Positions 16,964-24,319 of a DNA stretch of 50,823 nt are shown here, in pieces. Every line of letters starts with the position of its first letter. The stretch's first letter is position 1. The position numbers and the translations under genes were made by a program. The notes under the pieces were generated by a model. That model did not search any database, was not told the DNA's origin, and saw nothing but the letters and a program-made list of their open reading frames with translations. Source of the DNA: CAYUJH01 sp964394585 (GTDB taxonomy: Bacteria > Bacteroidota > Bacteroidia > Cytophagales > Flammeovirgaceae); contig CAYMYI010000016.1 in NCBI GenBank assembly GCA_964394585.1, positions 1 to 50,823 of the forward strand, read 5' to 3'.

Positions 16964-17812
16964 CTACACTTTATCAATAAATGTGCGCTCGGTGTAGTTG
17001 AAAATCATCAGGGCTGGAATGGAGAATACAACAATGAATAAGGCTGAAAATAATAAGGCTATCGGATCAAACGTACCTACTCCTAAAATCACATTTCTGC
17101 CCGCCTCTAAAATAGGGACTATGGGGTTGTACTCTGAAAGAAAACGGTAATTATCGGGCAACGTAGATACCGGATACACCACCGCCGAGAGGTAGAAAAG
17201 AAACTGCATACCATACGATACAAAGCTGTTGAAATCTTTGTATTTTAAGGTGATAGATGCCGCTACAACGCCTAAACTCATCCCCAAAAGAGCCAACATA
17301 CATAGCAGTACAAAAAGCCACAAAAACTGAATCCCTTGAAAGCTCACTTCCCCTTGGAAATAGAAATAAACCCACATACAAATGAAGATGATAAATCGGA
17401 TTCCCAACCCAATTAGTCCGGAAATTGAAGTAGAAATGGGTACGGTAAGCCGTGGGAAATAGACTTTGGAGAAAATACCAGCATTGCCTTTAAACACATT
17501 TGCCGTGCCGGAAAAGCACCCCAAAAAGTACGACCATAGCGATACACTGAGCATTTGAAAAAGGATGGGTGGAGTGCCTTCTGTAGAAATTCCTGCGATG
17601 TTGTTGAAAAGCGTTACGTTGATAATCGCTCCCATGATAGGCCCTATAAACTGCCACAATGGCCCTAAAATGGTTTGCTTGTAGCCGGCTACAAAATTAC
17701 GCCGAACGAAAATGATAATCAGGTCGCGGTAGTTCCAAATTTCGCGGAGTTTTAAATCGAGCAAGTTGCTTTTTGCCGTGATAACCTCCGTCCATTCTTC
17801 TTTTTGCTGCAT
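16964..17812 (-). CDS. wzm: Polysaccharide ABC exporter permease (Wzm type, ABC-2)
   Basis: A 282-residue inner-membrane permease with about six hydrophobic segments. Characteristic ABC-2 polysaccharide exporter features are the N-terminal LREIWNYRDLIIIFVRRNFVA amphipathic region, YKQTILGPLWQFIGPIM, and LSAVVYPVSTLPDNYRFLSEYNPI in the last third. It pairs with the Wzt-type ATPase at 9658-10935 to move lipid-linked glycan across the inner membrane. Most loci keep wzm and wzt adjacent; here eight other genes or remnants lie between them. As the first gene of the cluster in the direction of transcription it may follow the cluster promoter, although no convincing -7 element is visible in the 78 bp upstream. 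Confidence 0.92.
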   Translation of the reverse strand: MQQKEEWTEVITAKSNLLDLKLREIWNYRDLIIIFVRRNFVAGYKQTILGPLWQFIGPIMGAIINVTLFNNIAGISTEGTPPILFQMLSVSLWSYFLGCFSGTANVFKGNAGIFSKVYFPRLTVPISTSISGLIGLGIRFIIFICMWVYFYFQGEVSFQGIQFLWLFVLLCMLALLGMSLGVVAASITLKYKDFNSFVSYGMQFLFYLSAVVYPVSTLPDNYRFLSEYNPIVPILEAGRNVILGVGTFDPIALLFSALFIVVFSIPALMIFNYTERTFIDKV

Positions 17813-17890
17813 AATTTCGATGTGTACGATGCTTTGTGAGCAATTGCCTGTCCAAAATGTGTGCTAACTTACCATCTTTATACAAATTAA

Positions 17891-18688
17891 TCATTTCCCC
17901 AGTTGCAAAATACTTCGTGCTCCGCGTATTACCAGCACAAAAACGAGCGTACCAATCACCAAATCGGGGATATTGGATTGTAATGCATATACTAACAAAC
18001 CAGCCACCATTACCCCTACATTTATAATTACATCGTTTGAGGTAAAAATCACACTGGCTCGCATGTGAGCTTCCTCTTTATTGCTCGATTTCTGTAGCAA
18101 ATATAAACACAGGGCATTGGCCATGAGCGCCAAGGTAGAAACTACCACCATGGTAGTAGGATTTGGGAGGATTTCCCCTACCCAAAACCGCCGGATTACC
18201 TCTGTAAACCCAACAATTGCCAATAAAACCTGAAAATAACCTGCCAACCTAGCTACTTGCTTTTTTTGTACGACACTTTTCCCCACAGCCCACAAGCTGA
18301 TACCATACACCAACGCATCTGCCAGCATATCCAAACTATCGGCAACCAAACCCATCGATTGAGCGACTAGCCCGGTGAGCATTTCGATGAAGAAAAACGC
18401 GAGGTTAATTGCCAAGACAATGCCTAAAAGTTGCTTTTGCTCCTGTGCATCATTTACGAAAGTCGTTTGAGCACTTTTTTCAGTAGTGAGTCGGTGCCCT
18501 CCTAAATTCAATGCCTTAATAGAATGTTCTAAGGCCTCCATGCCCCCGTCGTGAAATACTACAAGCGTTCGGTTGGGAAGGTCAAACGCCAAGTGGTGCA
18601 CCTGAGGTATATCCCCGAGCTGCATCCGAATCAGATTTTCTTCTGAAGGGCAGTCCATTTGAGGAATTTTAAATGTAGTTTTTTCCAT
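17891..18688 (-). CDS. Cation diffusion facilitator (CzcD-like) with N-terminal metal-binding-like domain
   Basis: A 265-residue protein. Residues 1-65 resemble a small heavy-metal-associated domain (TFKIPQMDCPSEENLIRM), with MDC in place of the usual CxxC loop. Residues 85-265 are a CDF-type membrane domain with about six helices, including GLVADSLDMLADALVYG, the CDF metal site in the second helix, and a later SNDVIINVGVM helix. Such proteins export Zn2+, Co2+ or Cd2+ from the cytoplasm. The usual CDF C-terminal cytoplasmic domain is absent and the fusion puts a metal-binding domain first instead. The gene precedes wzm by 78 bp and is probably unrelated to glycan synthesis. Confidence 0.82.
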   Translation of the reverse strand: MEKTTFKIPQMDCPSEENLIRMQLGDIPQVHHLAFDLPNRTLVVFHDGGMEALEHSIKALNLGGHRLTTEKSAQTTFVNDAQEQKQLLGIVLAINLAFFFIEMLTGLVAQSMGLVADSLDMLADALVYGISLWAVGKSVVQKKQVARLAGYFQVLLAIVGFTEVIRRFWVGEILPNPTTMVVVSTLALMANALCLYLLQKSSNKEEAHMRASVIFTSNDVIINVGVMVAGLLVYALQSNIPDLVIGTLVFVLVIRGARSILQLGK

Positions 18689-18903
18689 GCCTATCTGTAA
18701 TCGCTAAAGTTTTCGCTGATCGCTGTCCATCTGCATAAGTATGAAAGGAAATTACATCATAGAAAATTTGATGCTGGTAATTTCTTAGAAAGTCAAGCAC
18801 AAAAACCCTGAAATCTTATAAATTTTGGTATATCTGTTACAGTCGGCTTTCCATGAAAGATCGGTAATAGGTTGCTTCTCGAGAAGCAATAATTAATTAC
18901 AAG

Positions 18904-18943
18904 CATAAAAAAAGCTGTCCTTTCAGGGGACAGCTTCTTTCTG
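18904..18943 (-). terminator. Rho-independent terminator of rpsP
   Basis: A 9-bp stem (AAGCTGTCC at 18912-18920 and GGACAGCTT at 18928-18936) with a 7-base loop is followed, on the minus strand, by a run of seven Ts at 18905-18911. It lies 25 bp after the rpsP stop codon. Confidence 0.88.
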
Positions 18944-18960
18944 TTTTATTCTAGAATTGC

Positions 18961-19539
18961 TTACGCTTCTTCTTTTTTCTCTTCTTCTCCTTCTCCTTCT
19001 TCTGAAGCTTCTGCCACAGGCGTTTCTTCAACCGCAGGGGCTTCCTGGTCTGCCGGAGCTTCTTCAGCGGCCACTTCTGCTACCTCTTCTTCAGCAGGGG
19101 CTTCTTCAACTGGTGCAGGTGTAGGCGCAGGAGCTTCTACAGCGGCCTTTGTTTTAATGGCAAGCGTTTCCGGTGAAGCGTCATTCTGACCAATTAAGTT
19201 AGTCCAATCTTTCGTTTGTTTCCACTCTTCAAAACGGCGATCTGCCACTTCTTGGGTAATTGCCCCTTTTGTTACTCCAACCTGCAAGTGCTTGCGCAGC
19301 ATGATGCCCATGCGCGAAAGAATCGTTCTTGCCGTATCGGTAGGCACTGCCCCTTGCATTAAGCGAGTAAGGGCACGGTCTTCGTTCAATACGATAGTAG
19401 CCGGGTGCGTATTCGGGTTAAACGAACCAATTTTTTCAATGTAACGACCATCACGTGGTGCACGAGAATCCGCTATTACGATATCGTAAATCGGTCTTCT
19501 CTTTCTGCCTCGGCGGGCTAGTCTGATTTTTACAGCCAT
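18961..19539 (-). CDS. rpsP: 30S ribosomal protein S16 with acidic C-terminal extension
   Basis: The first 85 residues are canonical S16 (MAVKIRLARRGRKRRPIYDI, DSRAPRDGRYIEKIGSFNP and ALTRLMQGAVPTDTARTILS), which binds 16S rRNA in the small-subunit body. Residues about 110-192 form an Ala/Glu/Pro-rich low-complexity tail (repeats of EEAPAEEE type). Bacteroidota S16 proteins often have such extensions; the core alone would be about 80-90 residues. The ATG at 19539 is chosen because it begins the conserved MAVKIRL; an upstream ATG at 19584 would add 15 unconserved residues. A strong terminator follows, so the gene ends its transcript. Confidence 0.96.
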   Translation of the reverse strand: MAVKIRLARRGRKRRPIYDIVIADSRAPRDGRYIEKIGSFNPNTHPATIVLNEDRALTRLMQGAVPTDTARTILSRMGIMLRKHLQVGVTKGAITQEVADRRFEEWKQTKDWTNLIGQNDASPETLAIKTKAAVEAPAPTPAPVEEAPAEEEVAEVAAEEAPADQEAPAVEETPVAEASEEGEGEEEKKEEA

Positions 19540-19616
19540 AGTTTTTTTGTTTAATTTCAGGAACACGTCCAAATGAGGGCGCAAATTTCAACTTTTCCCT
19601 TCATAAAACCAAGTTT

Positions 19617-20414
19617 TTAGCGAATTGTGCGCTGTCGTGCCCACACTTGCAGCAAATTCCCGTGCGAAGCTGGCAACTCAACAATCTCAGTTTGTGGAAA
19701 AAGTGTAAGCCATTTAGCCACGTGTTTCGGCTCAATGAGTGTGTCGTTCTTTGCAAGGTACAAACGGATGCGGGTGCTTTGCCTGATGTTTCGAGCAAGT
19801 TGCCATAGATTTGGCTGAAAATAGCGGCTCAACAACCAAGTTTCCACTAAACTGTACCGGTGCTGCGAGTTTTGCAAAGGGTGTAGCGCTATTCTGCCCA
19901 AAGCAGGCGATATCCACCGCCATTGCACGCCGACAGCAATCAGCTTTTGCACCAAAGAATATCCTTTGGTTACCACTTGCCGAAATATATAGCGCCCTGC
20001 CCAAGTGCGCGTTGCTATTTGAAAAACCCACCGCCTTGCCAACCCATCGGGAGCCGCAAGCACTATATGGGCTATGTTTTGAGGAATTTGCTCAGTAATT
20101 GCCAATGCCAAGCGAGCCCCTAACGAAAAGCCCAAAACCGCCACCGGAAAGGAAACTCCTTCGGCATCTAATGCCTTTATCAACTGCATAAGGTACTCTT
20201 TGGCAAATTGTGGACAAGAGCTAATTAGGTTTGCCTGTTCATTAGCCTTGGGGAGGGGAAAGCAGTACAGCGTGTAAGAAGCGAACACCCCTTCGAGTTT
20301 GCGGAAAACCTCAGGAGTTTGCCCATATCCATGGAAGCAAATCATAGGGAGGTTGCCATCTCCTATCCGAAGAGGCACAAAGCTCGCCGGGGCTACTGTT
20401 TTAGCAAAATCCAC
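19617..20414 (-). CDS. Alpha/beta hydrolase
   Basis: A 265-residue alpha/beta-hydrolase. PMICFHGYGQTPEVF gives the oxyanion-hole HGYG motif, AVLGFSLGARLAL carries the nucleophile Ser97 in the G-x-S-x-G elbow, LAKNDTLIEPKHV supplies the acidic residue, and LPASHGNLLQVW the catalytic histidine. No signal peptide is visible, so it is probably cytoplasmic. The order and spacing fit small esterases or the MenH/BioH group, but the substrate cannot be predicted. It lies 77 bp upstream of rpsP on the same strand and is divergent from the MerR regulator. Confidence 0.82.
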   Translation of the reverse strand: MDFAKTVAPASFVPLRIGDGNLPMICFHGYGQTPEVFRKLEGVFASYTLYCFPLPKANEQANLISSCPQFAKEYLMQLIKALDAEGVSFPVAVLGFSLGARLALAITEQIPQNIAHIVLAAPDGLARRWVFQIATRTWAGRYIFRQVVTKGYSLVQKLIAVGVQWRWISPALGRIALHPLQNSQHRYSLVETWLLSRYFQPNLWQLARNIRQSTRIRLYLAKNDTLIEPKHVAKWLTLFPQTEIVELPASHGNLLQVWARQRTIR

Positions 20415-20519
20415 TTTGTTTAACTATTCAATTTATTTTGTTTAATCTTTTTCTTAAAATAATTAAGGTTTCTGCAAAACATTTCAGCTAAGGGTGGGTT
20501 TACATATAAGAAATTTTCC

Positions 20520-20583
20520 AACTCCAAGGGGAAACACCCCATACACATACAATAATGTGTAACAAAATTAAGACGTTGGAGTT
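20520..20583. promoter_or_regulatory. Nested inverted repeats upstream of the CarH-like regulator (putative operator)
   Basis: The 200-bp divergent region between the hydrolase and the MerR regulator contains a perfect 7-bp dyad, TACACAT at 20542-20548 and ATGTGTA at 20555-20561, with a 6-bp spacer. An outer 8-bp inverted repeat, AACTCCAA at 20520-20527 and TTGGAGTT at 20576-20583, encloses it. MerR-family regulators bind dyads of this size, and TACA/TGTA half-sites are reported for CarH/LitR proteins. An autoregulatory operator 54 bp before the GTG start is therefore plausible; this is inference from position and symmetry. Confidence 0.45.
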
Positions 20584-20614
20584 ATTCATTTTTTTCATAA
20601 AACAGTATTAAAAC

Positions 20615-21523
20615 GTGAGCACATATTCTATTAAAGATTTGGAGCATCTTACCGGCATCAAAGCTCACACCATTCGCATTTGGGAGCAGCGTTATAATAT
20701 TTTGAATCCCAAACGTACGGATACCAACATACGGTATTACGATTCGGAAGACTTGAAACACATGCTTAACATTGCGCTTCTGAATAACAATGGGTATAAG
20801 ATTTCTAAAATAGCTAAGATGAACCAGGAAGAGCTTTTCGAAGCGGTCCTAAAAACTATTGATAAGAATAACAACTACTCAGACCAAATTAACGCCTTGA
20901 CCGTCTCGATGATTGACCTGAACGAGTCGCAATTCGAGAAAATCATGTCGACCAATATTCTGCAACTAGGTTTTGAGGAAACCATGATGAACATCATTTA
21001 CCCTTTCCTCACAAAGATTGGTTTCTTGTGGCAAATCGACTCTATTAACCCTGCACAAGAGCATTTCATGACCAATCTCATCCGCCAAAAGCTCATTGTA
21101 GCTATTGATGGGCAGTTTTCGTACAACAACAATAGCGCTAGCCAAAAGTATATGTTGTACCTACCGGAAGGCGAGTTGCACGAAATCAGCCTATTGTTTG
21201 CTGCCTACCTCATTAAAGCACGAGGTAACCAAGCCACTTATTTGGGGCAGAGCCTACCCATGAAAGATTTATACGAAGCGTATAAAATTCATAAGCCCGA
21301 TTTCGTACTCACCGTGATTACTTCCTCTCCGGATATCGACCACGTTCAAGATTATCTGTACGAGTTGTCGGAAATGTTTAAAGACACACAACTTCTCATT
21401 TCCGGGTATCAAGTTATTGGACAAGATTTAGATATCCCTGATAACATTTTTGTGATTACCCACTTCAAATATCTCATCGAGTTCATTGAAGAACAGAAGC
21501 AGATAGCTGAAAAAGTGCTATAG
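20615..21523 (+). CDS. MerR-family regulator with B12-binding domain (CarH/LitR-like photoreceptor candidate)
   Basis: A 302-residue regulator. Residues 3-70 are a MerR winged helix-turn-helix (YSIKDLEHLTGIKAHTIRIW, then TNIRYYDSEDL). Residues about 90-170 form a helical bundle and residues about 178-300 a Rossmann-like cobalamin-binding domain. The three positions that define the adenosylcobalamin photoreceptor CarH are present: Trp139 followed nine residues later by Glu149-His150 (W-x9-EH), and His189 in GELHEI as the likely lower cobalt ligand. CarH proteins repress carotenoid or stress genes in the dark and release DNA when light breaks the Co-C bond. The start is GTG at 20615, just before the MerR fold. 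Light response is inferred from residues alone; a light-independent B12 regulator is possible. Confidence 0.82.
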   Translation: MSTYSIKDLEHLTGIKAHTIRIWEQRYNILNPKRTDTNIRYYDSEDLKHMLNIALLNNNGYKISKIAKMNQEELFEAVLKTIDKNNNYSDQINALTVSMIDLNESQFEKIMSTNILQLGFEETMMNIIYPFLTKIGFLWQIDSINPAQEHFMTNLIRQKLIVAIDGQFSYNNNSASQKYMLYLPEGELHEISLLFAAYLIKARGNQATYLGQSLPMKDLYEAYKIHKPDFVLTVITSSPDIDHVQDYLYELSEMFKDTQLLISGYQVIGQDLDIPDNIFVITHFKYLIEFIEEQKQIAEKVL

Positions 21524-21676
21524 TTACCCCCTATGGTTTATCCTTTCTTATTTGCATTTTTTTATGATTCAGATTTCACCCAAGAATCAGTAACTTAGTC
21601 TTTCGTCATTGCGCAAACAGTTCGCGCATTGTATAGGAATGTTCCACCATTTTTGCACATCAACGGAAGGCTCGCT

Positions 21677-24319
21677 ATGATCTTCAAGAACAAGAAGACG
21701 AAAGAAAAAAAATATAAGTTTAAGAGTCTGAAAGTTTACTCTTCGGAAGAGTGGCTGGCAGAAGGCAAAAAAAAATACCGACAAGTGTTTGAGCAGTCGG
21801 AAACAGCCTACCTATACGCCGAGCTAGCTTTTTATAATAAAGCCTTCGATACCCAAAGTTGGGATGTAAACGTAAAACTGATTTGTTACAAGATAACCCG
21901 CGATGGCAAAGAAGTCATCTGCGACTTAAACCTCGACCCTAAAGTTCATCCAGAAGAAAACACTGTATTTGTACGCGAAGGCTGGGGGCACGAACAACTC
22001 GGCTATTTTTGGCATCGCGGCGAATATTTGTGGGAAGCCTTTTTAGATAATGAGTTAGTGGGGACCGCTCCGTTCTATGTGGAAGATAGCGGGCAAGTAA
22101 CCTTGAACTACAATCCGTATTTTGAACTTTCGCAAATAGCCCTTTTTGAAGGAGGGCACGAGGGGCTTCCTCAAGAAAAACGCGTTTACCTCAAACAGTT
22201 TCAAGCTGCAGAAACTCGTTACGTATGGGTAGAACTCCGCTTTGAAAACATGATTCCCTACGATTGGCACTGCGAGCTTCTTTTCAACTTTTATAATAGC
22301 GCAGGAGAGTTAAAAGGCAAAACTACCGAGCTGCGTACCATTCGTGGCGAAGAAGACGACGTAACTATTATTACCGGCTGGGGCTCTGATAACAAAGGTA
22401 CATGGTACCAAGACCAATATACCCTCGAAATTGTGTTTATGAACCGATTGATTGCCATAGTGCCTTTTGAGTGCGGTTCTCACACCATGGAAGGCGACTG
22501 TACGATGCTCCTTGGAGAGGCGCTTCTAATCGAGAAACGCTCTGAAGAAAATACAGATACTGAAAAGGCATCCTCGTCTGAGGAAACCCTTGAACAAGCC
22601 ATGCAAGAGCTTTCAGAGCTCATCGGCTTAAAACAAGTCAAAAAGAAAATAAAAGAGTATACGCAGTACCTTGAGTTTTTGAAGCTACGCCGCGAAAAAG
22701 GTTTCGATGAAGATGAACGCTCAAACCTACATGCCGTATTTACCGGCAACCCGGGCACCGGAAAAACAACGGTTGCCAAATTACTCGCCAAAATTTATCA
22801 CCATCTTGGATTTTTGAGTGAAGGCTCTATCGTAGAGGTGGGCAGAGCTGAACTAATCGGGCAATATATTGGGCAAACTGCGCCTAAGGTGAAAGAAATG
22901 ATTGAAAGTGCACGCGGCGGAGTGTTGTTTATCGATGAAGCCTACTCGCTTGTACGCTCCGAAGACGACGACAAAGACTACGGCCAAGAGGTAATCGAAG
23001 TGCTTGTAAAAGAAATGTCAGACGGACCCGGCGATATTGCCATTTTCTTAGCCGGTTACCCCGAAGAAATGCAGTTAGTGCTTAACTCAAACCCAGGTTT
23101 TAAATCGCGCTTTGGGACAACCTTTCACTTCCCCGATTACCTCCCGCAAGAACTGCTTGCCATAGCGGCGGCAACTGCCCGTAAAAAAGAAATCGCCTTC
23201 GAGCCGGAAGCCATGAAGTTCTTAGAACGCAAGCTCATCGAAGAGTATCGAAACCGCGATAAATCGTTTGGCAATGCCAGGCTGGTCTGTTCGTGGGTCG
23301 ATGAGGTAAAAATGAAAATGGGATTGCGCATCATGCAATCGGAAAACCCTTCTTCGCTAAGCAAAGAAGAGCTCAGCACCGCTACCATGCACGACCTTGA
23401 AACTCTATTTAAAGCTACGGAACGGAAAATACCTATTTTAGGGGTAGACGAAGAAGAGCTCAAGGAGCAACTCGACCTGCTCAATAGTTTAGTCGGGGTG
23501 CAAACGGTTAAAAACGAAATTCATGAGCTCATTCGATTAGTACGCTTTTACCTCGATACTCAGCAAGATGTACTCGGAAGCCTTTCGCTACACGCCGTAT
23601 TTAAAGGAAACCCCGGCACAGGTAAAACGACCATCGCTCGCATATTAGCAAGAATATACAAGGCACTAGGCCTGTTAGAGAAAGGGCATTTAGTGGAATG
23701 TAGCCGTAAAGATTTGGTAGCAGGGTATGTGGGGCAAACTGCCCTGAAAACCCAAAAAATGCTTGAAAAAGCAAAAGGTGGCGTGTTATTCATCGACGAA
23801 GCCTATGCACTAAATAGCGATACCGGCGGACAAGACTTTGGCAAAGAAGCCATAGAAGTAATTTTAAAAGAAATGGAAGACCACCGAGGAGATCTTGCCA
23901 TTATAGTGGCGGGGTATACCCAAGAAATGGATGATTTTTTAAGAATGAACCCCGGCTTACAGTCGCGGTTTGATAAACTGTTCTTCTTTGCCGATTTCAG
24001 CAGCGAAGAGTTGTACCGCATTGCCATCGACATGTTGCAAGATAAGCAACTATCGCCCGACCAACACGCAGCTCAACACATGCGCACGTTTTTCACATCT
24101 TTGAGGCAATCGGAAAAACGCTACTTTGGAAATGCCCGCGACATCCGCAAATTCATCGAGCAAGCCGTGCGTAACCAGCACTTGCGGATAAGCACCTTAT
24201 CGGCAGAAATGCGCACTCGCAAACAAATGACCACCCTCGAACTTGCCGATGTGGAACACATTCAGCTATCCGATGCGGATAGCAACCGTCCTATTGGCTT
24301 TTCTCAGTCTTCAAGTTGA
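21677..24319 (+). CDS. Tandem CbbX/CbxX-type AAA+ ATPase with duplicated N-terminal beta module
   Basis: An 880-residue protein from the ATG at 21677, which has GGAAGG six bases upstream; an ATG at 21629 would add 16 residues. Residues about 36-136 and 172-266 are two copies of one module: each has a [VQ]F[EQ]..ET.Y.[YW].EL.F pattern, a later GWG, then a strand ending in APF or VPF. The modules are probably beta-sandwiches. Two AAA+ domains of CbbX/CfqX type follow, with Walker A GNPGTGKT at 357-364 and 644-651, Walker B GVLFIDEA at 415-422 and 702-709, and arginine-finger segments (FKSRFG, LQSRFD). Both ATPase sites look intact. Such domains remodel proteins, as in Rubisco activase CbbX and type VII EccA. 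No partner is visible. The 3' end overlaps lon by 16 bp, convergent. Confidence 0.85.
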   Translation: MIFKNKKTKEKKYKFKSLKVYSSEEWLAEGKKKYRQVFEQSETAYLYAELAFYNKAFDTQSWDVNVKLICYKITRDGKEVICDLNLDPKVHPEENTVFVREGWGHEQLGYFWHRGEYLWEAFLDNELVGTAPFYVEDSGQVTLNYNPYFELSQIALFEGGHEGLPQEKRVYLKQFQAAETRYVWVELRFENMIPYDWHCELLFNFYNSAGELKGKTTELRTIRGEEDDVTIITGWGSDNKGTWYQDQYTLEIVFMNRLIAIVPFECGSHTMEGDCTMLLGEALLIEKRSEENTDTEKASSSEETLEQAMQELSELIGLKQVKKKIKEYTQYLEFLKLRREKGFDEDERSNLHAVFTGNPGTGKTTVAKLLAKIYHHLGFLSEGSIVEVGRAELIGQYIGQTAPKVKEMIESARGGVLFIDEAYSLVRSEDDDKDYGQEVIEVLVKEMSDGPGDIAIFLAGYPEEMQLVLNSNPGFKSRFGTTFHFPDYLPQELLAIAAATARKKEIAFEPEAMKFLERKLIEEYRNRDKSFGNARLVCSWVDEVKMKMGLRIMQSENPSSLSKEELSTATMHDLETLFKATERKIPILGVDEEELKEQLDLLNSLVGVQTVKNEIHELIRLVRFYLDTQQDVLGSLSLHAVFKGNPGTGKTTIARILARIYKALGLLEKGHLVECSRKDLVAGYVGQTALKTQKMLEKAKGGVLFIDEAYALNSDTGGQDFGKEAIEVILKEMEDHRGDLAIIVAGYTQEMDDFLRMNPGLQSRFDKLFFFADFSSEELYRIAIDMLQDKQLSPDQHAAQHMRTFFTSLRQSEKRYFGNARDIRKFIEQAVRNQHLRISTLSAEMRTRKQMTTLELADVEHIQLSDADSNRPIGFSQSSS

